Assembly (NCBI RefSeq): GCF_013085465.1
Contig: NZ_CP049838.1
Location: 2,604,001 to 2,668,000, forward strand
Direction: 5' to 3'
Source: Streptomyces asoensis
GTDB lineage: Bacteria > Actinomycetota > Actinomycetes > Streptomycetales > Streptomycetaceae
DNA: 64,000 nt
The notes below the pieces were generated by a model. The model made no database searches, had not been told where the DNA came from, and worked only from the letters and a program-made list of their open reading frames with translations. Every line of letters starts with the position of its first letter. The first letter of the stretch is position 1. Made by a program: the position numbers and the translations under genes. Below, piece by piece: positions 34,092-42,543 of the stretch.

Positions 34092-35591
34092 ATGTCCACG
34101 CCGTCCCCTTCCGCCTCGGCCGCTGACGCCTCGGCCGCTGATGCCTCGGCCGTTTCCGCCTCGGCCGCTTCTTCCCTTCCACCGGCGCCACCCGGACCGG
34201 CCGCCCGGCCGGGCGCCGTCCTCCTCGTGATCGTCACCGCCTATCTCATGGTCGGAGTCGACTCCACGGTCGTCAATGTCGCCCTCCCCGACATACGGCG
34301 TGACCTCGGCTTCTCCCCCACGGGGCTGTCGTGGGTGCTGAACGCCTACACCCTCGCCTTCGGCGGACTGCTGCTGCTCGGCGGACGCGTCGGCGACCTC
34401 CTCGGCCGCCGACGCACGCTCACCCTCGGCGTCCTGCTGTTCGCCGGCTCCTCTCTGCTCGGCGGCCTGGCCGGCGACGGCGGCTGGCTGCTCGCCGCCC
34501 GCGCCCTCCAGGGGGCCGGCGCCGCCCTCACCGCGCCCAGCACCCTCGCCCTGATCACCACCAACTTCCCCGAGGGCCCCCGCCGCCACCACGCCCTCGG
34601 CGTCTACTCCTCCACGGCCGGGATCGGCGCCTCCCTCGGCCTGGTCCTCGGCGGCATGCTCACCGCCTGGGCGTCCTGGCGCTGGGCCCTGCTGATCAAC
34701 GTGCCCATCGGGATCGCGGTCGCCCTCGCCCTGCCCCGCTTCGTCACCGAGACCCCGCGCCACGCGGGCCGGTTCGACGCGGCGGGCGCCCTGACCGGCA
34801 CCGCCGGGACGACCTCACTGGTGTACGCGTTCATCCGGGTCTCGCAGGAGGGGTGGAGCGACACCCTGGCGCTGCTCGGCTTCACCGGCGCGGCCGCCCT
34901 GCTCGTCGGTTTCGCCCTGATCGAGGCCCGCGCCGAACAGCCGATCATGCCGCTGGGGCTCTTCGCCGACCGCGACCGGGCGGGCGCCTACCTCGGCGTC
35001 CTGATGCTGCCCGCGGGCATGTTCGGCGCCTTCTACTTCCTCACCCTGATCAGTCAGGAGGTGCTGCGCTTCAGCCCCTTGCGCGCCGGTCTCGCCTTTC
35101 TGCCGATGACGGCGGTGATGTTCACGACCGTACGGTTCGTGCCGCGACTGCTGGCCCGCCTCGGCGCCAAGCCACTGATCCTGACCGGTATGACGCTGCT
35201 CGCCGGCTCGGGAGTCTGGCTGTGGCGGCTCGGCCCCGACGACGGCTATGTGGCGGGTCTGCTCGGCCCGCTGCTGCTGTTGGGCGTCGGCGTCGGCCTG
35301 GCCCTGATGCCACTGAACGCCACGATCCTCGCGAAGGTCGGGCCCGCGGAGGCCGGCGCCGCCTCCGGCCTGCTCCAGAGCTTGCAGTGGCTCGGCGGCA
35401 CGCTCGGTCTGTCCGTGCTGGTCACGGTGTACGGCACGGCCACCCGGCACACGGCGGGCAGCCCTGCCGAGATCCTCACCCACGGCGCGACCCGGGCATT
35501 CGGCGCGGCCGCCCTGATCGCGCTGGCGGCCCTGCTGACGGCGGCCCTGGCGATCAGGGGCAGGCGGAGGATCCCGGCCCTGGGCGGCTAG
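34092..35591 (+). CDS. MFS drug exporter (DHA2, EmrB/QacA type)
   Basis: A 499-residue 14-helix exporter. Motif A is GGRVGDLLGRRRTL (about 98-111), motif D1 lies in LMVGVDSTVVNVALPDIRRDL, and the motif C region is GIGASLGLVLGGML. A low-complexity Ser/Ala/Asp tail (repeats of SAADA) precedes the first helix at about residue 42. It should expel a toxic compound by proton antiport, induced through the divergent TetR. Confidence 0.88.
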   Translation: MSTPSPSASAADASAADASAVSASAASSLPPAPPGPAARPGAVLLVIVTAYLMVGVDSTVVNVALPDIRRDLGFSPTGLSWVLNAYTLAFGGLLLLGGRVGDLLGRRRTLTLGVLLFAGSSLLGGLAGDGGWLLAARALQGAGAALTAPSTLALITTNFPEGPRRHHALGVYSSTAGIGASLGLVLGGMLTAWASWRWALLINVPIGIAVALALPRFVTETPRHAGRFDAAGALTGTAGTTSLVYAFIRVSQEGWSDTLALLGFTGAAALLVGFALIEARAEQPIMPLGLFADRDRAGAYLGVLMLPAGMFGAFYFLTLISQEVLRFSPLRAGLAFLPMTAVMFTTVRFVPRLLARLGAKPLILTGMTLLAGSGVWLWRLGPDDGYVAGLLGPLLLLGVGVGLALMPLNATILAKVGPAEAGAASGLLQSLQWLGGTLGLSVLVTVYGTATRHTAGSPAEILTHGATRAFGAAALIALAALLTAALAIRGRRRIPALGG

Positions 35592-35643
35592 GGGCGGCCG
35601 GCCGGACAGACCCTGGGCGGCTAGGGCCGACCGGTCGGACAGA
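35578..35643. repeat. 33-nt tandem duplication at MFS stop
   Basis: Two adjacent 33-nt units (35578-35610 and 35611-35643), each beginning CCCTGGGCGGCTAGGG and ending GGACAGA, differ at a few bases. The first contains the exporter's stop codon, so the end of the gene has been duplicated. Confidence 0.7.
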
Positions 35644-35670
35644 CCCTGGCAGAGCGCGCCGTGACAGGTC

Positions 35671-36687
35671 CTAGAACAGCGCGCTGTACGCGTTCAGTGC
35701 CGGCTGCCCGCCCAGGTGCGCGTACAGCACGGTGGAATCGCGGCCGATCTCGCCGCGCGCGACCAGGTCGACGAGCCCGGCCATCGACTTCCCCTCGTAG
35801 ACGGGGTCGGTGACCATGCCCTCGGTGCGCGCGGCGAGCCGCATCGCCTCCAGGGTCGTCTCGTCCGGGACGCCGTAGACGCCGGCGTGGTACCGCTCGT
35901 CCAACTCGACGTCCTCGACGGTCAACTCGCGCTTGAGCCCGATGAGTTGCCCGGTGCGCTGCGCGATGCGGGCGATCTGCCCGCGGGTCTCGGTGGGCTT
36001 GGCCGAGGCGTCGATCCCGATGACGCGCCGGGACCGCCCGCCCGTCTCCTCCAGCGCGGCGAACCCGGCGACCATGCCGGCCTGCGTCGACCCGGTCACC
36101 GAACAGACGATCACGGTGTCGAAGAAGACGCCCGACTCCCGCTCCTGCTCGGCGACTTCGTACGCCCACCCGGCGAAGCCCAGCCCGCCGAGCGGATGGT
36201 CGGAGGCCCCGGCCGGGATGGCGTACGGCTTCCCGCCCGACTCCTCGACCTCCCTGAGCGCCAGCTCCCAGCTCTCCTTGAAGCCGATCCCGAACCCGGC
36301 CCGGACCAGGCGCACATCGGCCCCGGCCAGCCGGCTGATCAGGATGTTGCCGACCTTGTCGTACACGGAGTCGGGCCACTCCACCCAACTCTCCTGCACC
36401 AGCACGCACTTCAGTCCGGCGCGGGCGGCGACGGCCGCGACCTGACGGGTGTGGTTGGACTGCACCCCGCCGATCGACACGAGTGTGTCGCAGCCCTGCG
36501 CGAGGGCGTCGGCGACCAGGTACTCCAGTTTGCGGGTCTTGTTCCCGCCGTACGCGATCCCGGAGTTGCAGTCCTCCCGCTTCGCCCAGAGGGCGGCTCC
36601 GCCGAGGTGGGCGGTGAGCCGTTCCATCGGGTGCACCGGGGAGGGACCGAAGAGGAGGGGGTAACGCGCGTACGAGGAGAGGGACAT
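35671..36687 (-). CDS. acdS: 1-aminocyclopropane-1-carboxylate deaminase
   Basis: A 338-residue PLP enzyme that splits the plant ethylene precursor ACC into 2-oxobutyrate and ammonia. Length equals the family norm. The PLP Lys50 ([12 protein letters not shown]), nucleophile Ser77 ([10 protein letters not shown]), and the Tyr297-Glu298 and Leu325 set ([16 protein letters not shown]) keep the residues that separate true ACC deaminases from D-cysteine desulfhydrases. ATG at 36687, GGAGG 4 nt upstream. It follows an FCD-GntR gene in one transcription unit. With the pectinases it points to a plant-associated lifestyle. Confidence 0.9.
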   Translation of the reverse strand: MSLSSYARYPLLFGPSPVHPMERLTAHLGGAALWAKREDCNSGIAYGGNKTRKLEYLVADALAQGCDTLVSIGGVQSNHTRQVAAVAARAGLKCVLVQESWVEWPDSVYDKVGNILISRLAGADVRLVRAGFGIGFKESWELALREVEESGGKPYAIPAGASDHPLGGLGFAGWAYEVAEQERESGVFFDTVIVCSVTGSTQAGMVAGFAALEETGGRSRRVIGIDASAKPTETRGQIARIAQRTGQLIGLKRELTVEDVELDERYHAGVYGVPDETTLEAMRLAARTEGMVTDPVYEGKSMAGLVDLVARGEIGRDSTVLYAHLGGQPALNAYSALF

Positions 36688-36694
36688 GGGGCCT

Positions 36695-36728
36695 CCTGGA
36701 GCAGTGGGTCGCCTGGAGCAGTGGGTCG
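36695..36728. repeat. 17-nt perfect tandem repeat before acdS
   Basis: CCTGGAGCAGTGGGTCG is present twice head to tail (36695-36711, 36712-36728) in the 54-nt gap between the regulator and acdS. The acdS ribosome binding site lies at the edge of the copy nearer acdS. Confidence 0.75.
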
Positions 36729-36741
36729 GTCGGTCACTCGG

Positions 36742-37404
36742 TCACTCGACCTCTGGGTCGTGGGAGTCGTCGGAGTCGGCGAGGTCCGCGAGGGTGCGCC
36801 AGATCTCCGCCGTGACGCGGACCGCCTCGTCCACGTCGCCGCCGGCGCAGGCCTCGATCAGCCGGCCGTGCAGTCCGGCCGAACGGCAGGTGCCGCCCTC
36901 GCCGAAGCGCCGTCGCTCCAGCCGCCGGATGAGGGGGGTGTAGCGGGCGACGGTGGCGGCCGCCGCGCGGTTGCCGGCGGCCCGGACGAGGACGTCGTGC
37001 AGCGCGTCGTCGGCGCGCAGGGCGGCGTCCACGTCCCCGGCCCGTACGGCGGCGGCGAACCGCTCGTTGGCCGCGCGCATCCCCTCGACGTCCGCCGCGA
37101 ACAGCCGGGGTACCGCCACCCGGGTGGCCAGCTCGTGCATCGCGCCGACCACGGCCGCCGCGTCCCGTACGTCGGCGGCCACGACCGGGGTCACCCGTGT
37201 GTAGCTCTGCGGCTTGCTCTCCAGCAGCCCCTCGTCGACCAGCCGGGCGAACGCCTCCCGCACCGGCGCCCGCGACAGCCCTAGCCGCTCGGCGAGATCG
37301 GCGTCGCGCACCACCGCGCCGGGGGCGATGTCCCCGGCCACGATGGCGTCCCTGATCGCCGCGTAGGCGCGATCCCTGAGCAGAGTGCGTGGCACAGCCT
37401 CCAT
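36742..37404 (-). CDS. GntR-family (FCD) regulator, probably of acdS
   Basis: A 220-residue regulator: winged helix with LAERLGLSRAPVREAFARLVDEG, then an FCD ligand domain (about 85-205) rich in Ala/Arg helices. It lies immediately upstream of acdS in the same direction. An ACTGA-N11-TCAGT inverted repeat overlaps its own -10 box. It would be expected to respond to ACC or a related amino acid. The ATG is 8 nt after the -10 box, so the mRNA is probably leaderless. Confidence 0.85.
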   Translation of the reverse strand: MEAVPRTLLRDRAYAAIRDAIVAGDIAPGAVVRDADLAERLGLSRAPVREAFARLVDEGLLESKPQSYTRVTPVVAADVRDAAAVVGAMHELATRVAVPRLFAADVEGMRAANERFAAAVRAGDVDAALRADDALHDVLVRAAGNRAAAATVARYTPLIRRLERRRFGEGGTCRSAGLHGRLIEACAGGDVDEAVRVTAEIWRTLADLADSDDSHDPEVE

Positions 37405-37406
37405 GA

Positions 37407-37442
37407 ACTGAAATGTTAGATATCAGTCCGCCGGGCACGCAA
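37407..37442 (-). promoter_or_regulatory. GntR-acdS promoter and operator
   Basis: On the minus strand TTGCGT (37442-37437), an 18-nt spacer and TAACAT (37418-37413) form a good promoter ending 8 nt before the ATG. The inverted repeat ACTGA (37407-37411) / TCAGT (37423-37427) overlaps the -10, consistent with autorepression. Confidence 0.55.
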
Positions 37443-37464
37443 GGCTCCGACGCACCCGGGAAAG

Positions 37465-37482
37465 TAGACGACCGGTCGTACA
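37465..37482. promoter_or_regulatory. ACGACCGGTCGT operator upstream of TetR gene
   Basis: TAGACGACCGGTCGTACA contains a 12-bp perfect palindrome 10 nt before the TetR start. A close relative, TAGTCGACCGGTCGGCTA, lies at 39720-39737 upstream of the SDR operon. This is the expected pattern of an autoregulated TetR repressor and its target. Confidence 0.6.
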
Positions 37483-37491
37483 CTCGGCCTC

Positions 37492-38112
37492 ATGGGACGG
37501 ACCAGCGATGCACGCGAGAAGATCCTCAGCGCCGCGCGGTCACTGATCGAGCTGCGCGGATACTCGGCGCTGGGTGTGGCCGAGATCTGCAAGACGGCCG
37601 GGGTGCCCAAGGGCAGCTTCTACTACTTCTTCGAGTCCAAGGAAGCTCTCGCGCTGACCGTCGTCGACGAGCAGTGGGCGGGCCAGCGACGCGCGTGGGA
37701 GCGGGTGCTGCACGGTGGGGCGGCACCGCTGTCCCGGCTGCGCCTGCTGTTCGAGGAGACCGAGGCCGGGCAGCGTGCCGGACAGCAGAGCTGCGGCACC
37801 GTGGCGGGGTGTCTGTTCGGGAACCTCACGCTGGAGCTGAGCAACCAGTCCGAGGCCGTCCGCGACCGCCTCCAGGGGATCTTCGAGGCGCAGGTCGAGA
37901 TGGTCGAGTCGGTCGTCGCCGAGGCCCTCGGGCGCGGCGAGGTCTCCGTGACCGACACCCGGGCGGCCGCGCGGGCCCTGGTCGCGCAGCTCGAGGGGCA
38001 GGTCATGTTCGCCAAGCTCTACAACGACACCGACCGGCTCGGCCCCCTGTGGGCCAACTGCCTGGCGCTGCTGGGCGCCCCCGCACCGCGCGTGAGCGCG
38101 GCCGGCGCCTGA
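37492..38112 (+). CDS. TetR/AcrR-family regulator
   Basis: A 206-residue TetR protein; helix-turn-helix about 25-50 (GVAEICKTAGVPKGSFYYFF). The C-terminal domain (TetR_C type) has two Cys residues close together (CGTVAGC, about 100-106), seen in family members that sense electrophiles or quinones. Operator-like sites before this gene and before the SDR operon at 39774 suggest it controls both. Confidence 0.85.
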   Translation: MGRTSDAREKILSAARSLIELRGYSALGVAEICKTAGVPKGSFYYFFESKEALALTVVDEQWAGQRRAWERVLHGGAAPLSRLRLLFEETEAGQRAGQQSCGTVAGCLFGNLTLELSNQSEAVRDRLQGIFEAQVEMVESVVAEALGRGEVSVTDTRAAARALVAQLEGQVMFAKLYNDTDRLGPLWANCLALLGAPAPRVSAAGA

Positions 38113-38187
38113 AAAGTCTCCGGCCCCGCTGCGGTCCGCGGCCACCTCTCCCGAGGCGGACCGCCGCAGCACGGCGGTCGGGTGCCG

Positions 38188-38496
38188 TCACGGTGTGCCG
38201 TCGGCACGGTCCGGGCCCGGGTCGTTGGGGTGGGACTGGAGCGCGGTGACGGTGAGGGTCATCCACGGGCGCAGCGGCAGCGTCCCGAGCACCTTCTCGT
38301 GGAGTTCCGCCTCGTCGGCGGCGCGCCAGACACCGATGCTGCGCAGTTCGCCGACCGGCCGCCAGAGCCGGGCCAGATGACCGGAGGCGGCCAGTTCGCG
38401 GGCTCGGACGGCTTCGGCGGCGCGCCGTTCGTCGACCTCGTCCTGCCCGGTGCCCTCGGGGACGGTGGTGGTGATCTCGACCAGGAACTCTCGCAT
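38188..38496 (-). CDS. muconolactone isomerase-family protein
   Basis: A 102-residue ferredoxin-like protein of the MIase/YciI type (MREFLVEITTTVPEG, then LWRPVGELRSIGVWRAADEAEL and MTLTVTALQSHP). Such proteins are small multimeric enzymes or binding proteins; no beta-ketoadipate genes are nearby, so the catalytic role is doubtful. ATG 38496 is chosen from the family start; GAGCGG lies upstream. It is divergent from the LysR gene. Confidence 0.75.
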   Translation of the reverse strand: MREFLVEITTTVPEGTGQDEVDERRAAEAVRARELAASGHLARLWRPVGELRSIGVWRAADEAELHEKVLGTLPLRPWMTLTVTALQSHPNDPGPDRADGTP

Positions 38497-38616
38497 GGTC
38501 CCGCTCCGCTCGGTGAGGATCGTGGCGGATCTCGGCGGCCGGACGCCGTCGCGCTCGCCCACCTCCATCGTCCGCCCGCCGACGCGCGGGCGACCACGTC
38601 CGCCTTTCTCCCGGCT

Positions 38617-38636
38617 GGTAGGAACAGCCTCCTACC
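38617..38636. promoter_or_regulatory. GGTAGGA-N6-TCCTACC inverted repeat at LysR start
   Basis: GGTAGGAACAGCCTCCTACC is a 7-bp-arm inverted repeat 19 nt before the LysR ATG, in the divergent gap. Its complement shares GNCTGTTCCTNCC with the site at 39627-39643 upstream of the SDR gene. Confidence 0.5.
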
Positions 38637-38655
38637 GGCCCGCCCCGGACGTAGC

Positions 38656-39618
38656 ATGGCGGGCGTGGAGCTGCGCCAACTGCGGTACTTCGTCGCGGTC
38701 GCCGAGGAACTGAACTTCGGACGGGCCGCCGCGCGGCTCCTGATCGCCGGTCCGTCCCTGTCCCAGCAGATCAAGGCGCTCGAGCGCGACCTCGGCGTAC
38801 GCCTCTTCGACCGCGACCGCCGGTCGGTCTCGCTCACCCCGGCCGGCGCCGACCTGCTCCCGCACACGCGCGCCCTGCTGGAACGGGCCGACGACCTCCG
38901 CGGCCGCGCCCGCCGGCTGTCCGGCTCGCAGGCGGTACGCCTCGGGTACGTCAACTGGCTCCCGGCGGACCTGATCCGGCGCACCGCCGCGGTGGCCCAG
39001 GTCCATGTCGACGCCTGGGTCGCGCCCTCGCACACCCAGGCCGCCCGGGTCGCCGACGGCAGTCTCGACCTCGCCGTGTGCTGGGTACGGAACGAGGACC
39101 TGAAGCGGCACGGGCTGCGGGCCCGGCTCCTCGGCGCCGACCGGCTGTACGCCGTCGCCAGGAGTACCGACACCGGTGAACCGTCCGCCGCACCCGACGT
39201 GTCCACCGTGCCCGTCGGGGACACGGATGTCCTCATCGACGACGACGTCACCTCCTGGGCGTCCTGGAACGAGTACGCCGAAGAACTGACGCGGGCCACC
39301 GGCGCCCGTGCGGTGCGCATCGCCGACGGTGCCGTGACCGGTCCCGCCTTCTTCGACCACGTCCGCCGCTGCCGCCGTCCCGTCCTCAACTCGCCCAAGG
39401 GGCAGACGACTCCGCTGCCGTCCGACCTGGTCCGCCGCGAGGTCGTCGCGCCGAAGGTGTACTGGACCTGGTCCCTGGTGCGGCGCGAGACCGAGGAGCG
39501 CGCCGGGGTCCTCGCCGTCGTCGACGCGCTCTGCGACGGCGTCGGTGCCGACGAGCTCGGGATCCACGCCCCGGACGCCTGGCTGCCCGCCGACGACCCG
39601 TACGCGCTCCCCCGCTGA
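38656..39618 (+). CDS. LysR-family regulator
   Basis: A 320-residue LTTR. The N-terminal helix-turn-helix (MAGVELRQLRYFVAVAEELN, then AAARLLIAGPSLSQQIKALE) is canonical; the effector domain spans about 95-310. It is divergent from the MIase gene and just upstream of the SDR operon. Shared inverted-repeat motifs in both flanking gaps suggest it regulates both. Confidence 0.87.
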   Translation: MAGVELRQLRYFVAVAEELNFGRAAARLLIAGPSLSQQIKALERDLGVRLFDRDRRSVSLTPAGADLLPHTRALLERADDLRGRARRLSGSQAVRLGYVNWLPADLIRRTAAVAQVHVDAWVAPSHTQAARVADGSLDLAVCWVRNEDLKRHGLRARLLGADRLYAVARSTDTGEPSAAPDVSTVPVGDTDVLIDDDVTSWASWNEYAEELTRATGARAVRIADGAVTGPAFFDHVRRCRRPVLNSPKGQTTPLPSDLVRREVVAPKVYWTWSLVRRETEERAGVLAVVDALCDGVGADELGIHAPDAWLPADDPYALPR

Positions 39619-39626
39619 CCTGCGCT

Positions 39627-39664
39627 GGGAGCCTGTTCCTCCCAGGCGGGAGGAAACAGGTCCC
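39627..39664. promoter_or_regulatory. extended inverted repeat between LysR and SDR genes
   Basis: GGGAGCCTGTTCCTCCC (39627-39643) and GGGAGGAAACAGGTCCC (39648-39664) form a long imperfect inverted repeat with a 4-nt centre. It could act as terminator of the LysR gene, LysR-binding site, or both. Confidence 0.5.
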
Positions 39665-39719
39665 GGGGAGGACCCTCCTGACCTTTGACGCCGCCCAGGC
39701 GACCGGCCTACCTTCCAAA

Positions 39720-39737
39720 TAGTCGACCGGTCGGCTA
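39720..39737. promoter_or_regulatory. TetR operator-like site upstream of SDR gene
   Basis: TAGTCGACCGGTCGGCTA (CGACCGGTCG core with TAG/CTA flanks) lies 37 nt before the SDR start. It matches the site before the TetR gene at 37465. Confidence 0.6.
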
Positions 39738-39773
39738 GTAACCGGTCATCGTGTCCCCTCGGAGAAGATCACC

Positions 39774-40487
39774 ATGAGCGTTCAGCACCAGAAGGTCGCC
39801 GTCGTCACCGGCGCGTCGCAGGGCATCGGCGCCGGGCTGGTCGACGCCTACCGCAAGCTCGGCTACGCCGTCGTCGCCACCTCACGCACCATCGCCCCCT
39901 CCGACGACGTCGACCTCGTCACCGTCCAGGGCGACATCGCCGACCCCGCCACCGCCGAACGCGTCGTCGCGGCGGGCATGGAGCGGTTCGGCCGGATCGA
40001 CACGCTGGTCAACAACGCGGGCGTGTTCGTCGCGAAGCCCTTCACCGACTACACCCCGGACGACTACGCCACCGTGACCGGCGTGAACCTGGCCGGCTTC
40101 TTCCACCTCACCCAGCTCGCCGTCGAGCGGATGCTGGCCCAGGGCGGCGGGCACATCGTCAACATCACCACCAGCCTGGTCGACAACGCCGACGCCAACG
40201 TGCCCTCCGTGCTGGCCTCGCTGACCAAGGGCGGTCTCCAGTCGGCCACCAAGTCCCTCGCCATCGAGTACGCCACCCGGGGCATCCGGGCCAACGCCGT
40301 CTCGCCGGGCACCATCAAGACGCCGATGCACGCCGAGGAGACGCACGACTTCCTCGCCGCCCTGCACCCCGTCGGCCGGATGGGCGAGCAGAGCGACATC
40401 GTCGACGCGGTCGTCTACTTGGAGAACGCCCCGTTCGTCACCGGCGAGATCCTCCACGTCGACGGCGGCATGAGCGCCGGCCACTGA
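39774..40487 (+). CDS. SDR-family protein lacking the catalytic Tyr
   Basis: A 237-residue classical SDR fold: TGASQGIG NAD-binding loop (12-19), NNAG (80-83), and a C-terminal GEILHVDGGMSAGH. In the YxxxK active site the Lys is Lys152 (LASLTKGG), but position 148 is Ala rather than Tyr, so ordinary dehydrogenase chemistry may be lost or altered. It starts an operon with the SnoaL-like gene 21 nt downstream. Probable TetR and LysR sites precede it. Confidence 0.85.
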   Translation: MSVQHQKVAVVTGASQGIGAGLVDAYRKLGYAVVATSRTIAPSDDVDLVTVQGDIADPATAERVVAAGMERFGRIDTLVNNAGVFVAKPFTDYTPDDYATVTGVNLAGFFHLTQLAVERMLAQGGGHIVNITTSLVDNADANVPSVLASLTKGGLQSATKSLAIEYATRGIRANAVSPGTIKTPMHAEETHDFLAALHPVGRMGEQSDIVDAVVYLENAPFVTGEILHVDGGMSAGH

Positions 40488-40508
40488 CCGGCGGACAGGA
40501 GCACAGCG

Positions 40509-40883
40509 ATGAGCAGCGGTACGACGGACGACGAGGCGATCCTGCGCGGCGTCCTGGACCGGTGGAAGGCCGCCGTCGACGCGCACGAACCCCGGAAGGT
40601 CGCCGCCCTCTTCACCGAGGACGCGATCTTCCAGGGCCTGCACCCCTACAGCGTGGGAAGGCCGGGAGTCGCGGACTACTACGACTCCCAGCCCCTCGGC
40701 ATGACGGCCGACTACCGGTTCCTCGAGACCAGACGGCTCGCCGACGACCTCGTCCTCGGCTACCTGAACGTGGAGTTCTCGTTCACCGACCGGCCCACGA
40801 TCGCCGTGTATCTCGGTGTTCTGCTGAGGCGCGAGGCCGAGGACTGGCACATCGGCCACTACCAGGTCTCACGGCTCGGCTAG
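40509..40883 (+). CDS. SnoaL/NTF2-like (SgcJ-type) protein
   Basis: A 124-residue NTF2-fold protein (AVDAHEPRKVAALFTEDAIFQG, then HIGHYQVSRLG). The fold is used for small-molecule isomerases, hydrolases and binding proteins; no function can be assigned. It is cotranscribed with the SDR, with AGGAG 9 nt before the ATG, and converges on the TROVE gene. Confidence 0.8.
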   Translation: MSSGTTDDEAILRGVLDRWKAAVDAHEPRKVAALFTEDAIFQGLHPYSVGRPGVADYYDSQPLGMTADYRFLETRRLADDLVLGYLNVEFSFTDRPTIAVYLGVLLRREAEDWHIGHYQVSRLG

Positions 40884-40895
40884 TCCTGCCGGCTC

Positions 40896-42482
40896 TCAGG
40901 CCGCCCACGGCCAGCGGGTGTCGTCGGCGGCCTCGAGCAGCGGCACCATCCGGAAGGCCGCGTCCGACAGCCCGCCGAAAGTGTGCCGGTTCCCCTTGCC
41001 CGACGGGCCGTGGCCCGCGCGGTGGCCGGCCAGGTTCCAGGTGTAGACCGGCACGTTCGCCGGGACCTGGTCGGTCGGGTCGCCGTGGCGGCTCGCCGCG
41101 TACTGCTCGTCGGTGACGATCAGCACCCGATCGTGGTCGCGGTAGTGCCGGCGCACGGCCTCGGTGGTGTCCGTACCACCGAGGTCTCCGAAGCGCTCCA
41201 GAATCTTCAGCATCGACTCCTCCTCACGGAACTTGATCGTGTTGCTGCTGGTGCCGAACTCGACGAGGTCGGCGTCGGCCGCCCGCAGCGCGAGCGCCGT
41301 GCCGAAGATCGCCGCCGCGTCGGCCCGGTTGAGCTCGGAACGGTCCGACAACCGTGCGTAGAACATCGAACCGGACCGGTCGACGAGCACCAGCGTCCGG
41401 CCGGGCAGCGCGGGCACGTTGGCCAGCGAGTGGCCGAGCGCCCGCTCCAGCGGGTACGCCCAGCGCAGCGACGGCGCGTGCTGGTACGCGGCGAGGTACC
41501 GGAAGGGGAACTGCCGCGAGCGCGCGACCTCCGCCGGATCGCTGATCTTCGCCGCCACCCGCGCCGCGACCTCGTCGCAGACACCGGCCTCGTCGAAGTT
41601 GCGCAGGTTGCGGGTCGCGGCCATGGCCCCCATGGAGGGGATGACCGCCTCCCAGGCCGCCTTGTCCATCGGCCCCTGGAGCCAGCCGGCCAGCGCCTCC
41701 CAGGTCATCCCGGCCGTCGCGAGCCGCTCGGCCCCGGCTTCCGAGGTGACCACCGCACGCCGGTCCTCGACGGGCAGCGCCATCAGCTCGCGGTGCGCGG
41801 TCAGGACGCGGTCCGAGGCGGGCGGCACGGCGGTGTCCGGGTGGTGCCGGCGGTCCAGGGCGTACCGGAACAGCTCGCCCTGCCACGGCTTGTCCGGGTC
41901 CGGCGCCGCGTGCACCAGGTTGAGGACGTCACCGAAGCGGTAGCCCTTGGAGGCGGTGTCGTACTTCAGCAGCGACCTGCCGTTGTACAGCCGCCGTACG
42001 GCGTCGGCGATCCCGCGCTTGACGGGCTTGGGGATGTTGCGGCCGTACGTCGCCGTCCAGTACGCGAGGAGCTCGCCGGGCTCGTCCGGCCGCTGGAGCA
42101 CGGAGTCCACGACCTGCCGGTTCGACGGGCCGTCGGTCGTGCCCGCGGCCAGGCGCGCGCTGACGTACCCGGCGGCGCCGACGAGCGCGGCGGTACGGAG
42201 GTTTCCCTCGCCGCGCAGCCAGCCGAGCAGGCCGGCCGTCCAGGACGGGTCGCTGACGGCGAGTTCGCGCACCAGCTTCGTGAAGCGGTCGTCGCGGGCG
42301 GCGCCGGTCTCGTAGAAGGTCTGCTGGGAGACGAAGTTGGCCACCGCCAGCAGAAAGAGCTCGGAGCGGGCGTCCCGCTCATGTCCTCGGCCGCCCTGGT
42401 GGGTGCGGAGCGTACGGACCGTGGTGGTCACGGGCGAGGTGGGCTGCGATTTACGGGCACGGACATTGAAGCGCGCCATCAT
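40896..42482 (-). CDS. rsr: TROVE/Ro60 orthologue (Rsr)
   Basis: A 528-residue ring-forming RNA-binding protein of the Ro60 family. Residues about 20-350 form the HEAT-like TROVE domain; the C-terminal von Willebrand A domain begins TLVLVDRSGSM with the MIDAS motif DRSGS (368-372) and continues to GDLGGTDTTEAV and VLIVTDEQ. Bacterial Ro proteins bind Y RNAs and work with PNPase or in RNA repair. GGGGG lies 5-8 nt before two adjacent ATGs (42482, 42479). Two Y-RNA-like genes lie just upstream on the same strand, which supports the assignment. Confidence 0.92.
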   Translation of the reverse strand: MMARFNVRARKSQPTSPVTTTVRTLRTHQGGRGHERDARSELFLLAVANFVSQQTFYETGAARDDRFTKLVRELAVSDPSWTAGLLGWLRGEGNLRTAALVGAAGYVSARLAAGTTDGPSNRQVVDSVLQRPDEPGELLAYWTATYGRNIPKPVKRGIADAVRRLYNGRSLLKYDTASKGYRFGDVLNLVHAAPDPDKPWQGELFRYALDRRHHPDTAVPPASDRVLTAHRELMALPVEDRRAVVTSEAGAERLATAGMTWEALAGWLQGPMDKAAWEAVIPSMGAMAATRNLRNFDEAGVCDEVAARVAAKISDPAEVARSRQFPFRYLAAYQHAPSLRWAYPLERALGHSLANVPALPGRTLVLVDRSGSMFYARLSDRSELNRADAAAIFGTALALRAADADLVEFGTSSNTIKFREEESMLKILERFGDLGGTDTTEAVRRHYRDHDRVLIVTDEQYAASRHGDPTDQVPANVPVYTWNLAGHRAGHGPSGKGNRHTFGGLSDAAFRMVPLLEAADDTRWPWAA

Positions 42483-42543
42483 GAATTCCCCCGAATTCAA
42501 TGCTGATTCAGTCGTGTATCGGGGAGTGGCGCAGCATGGGGAA

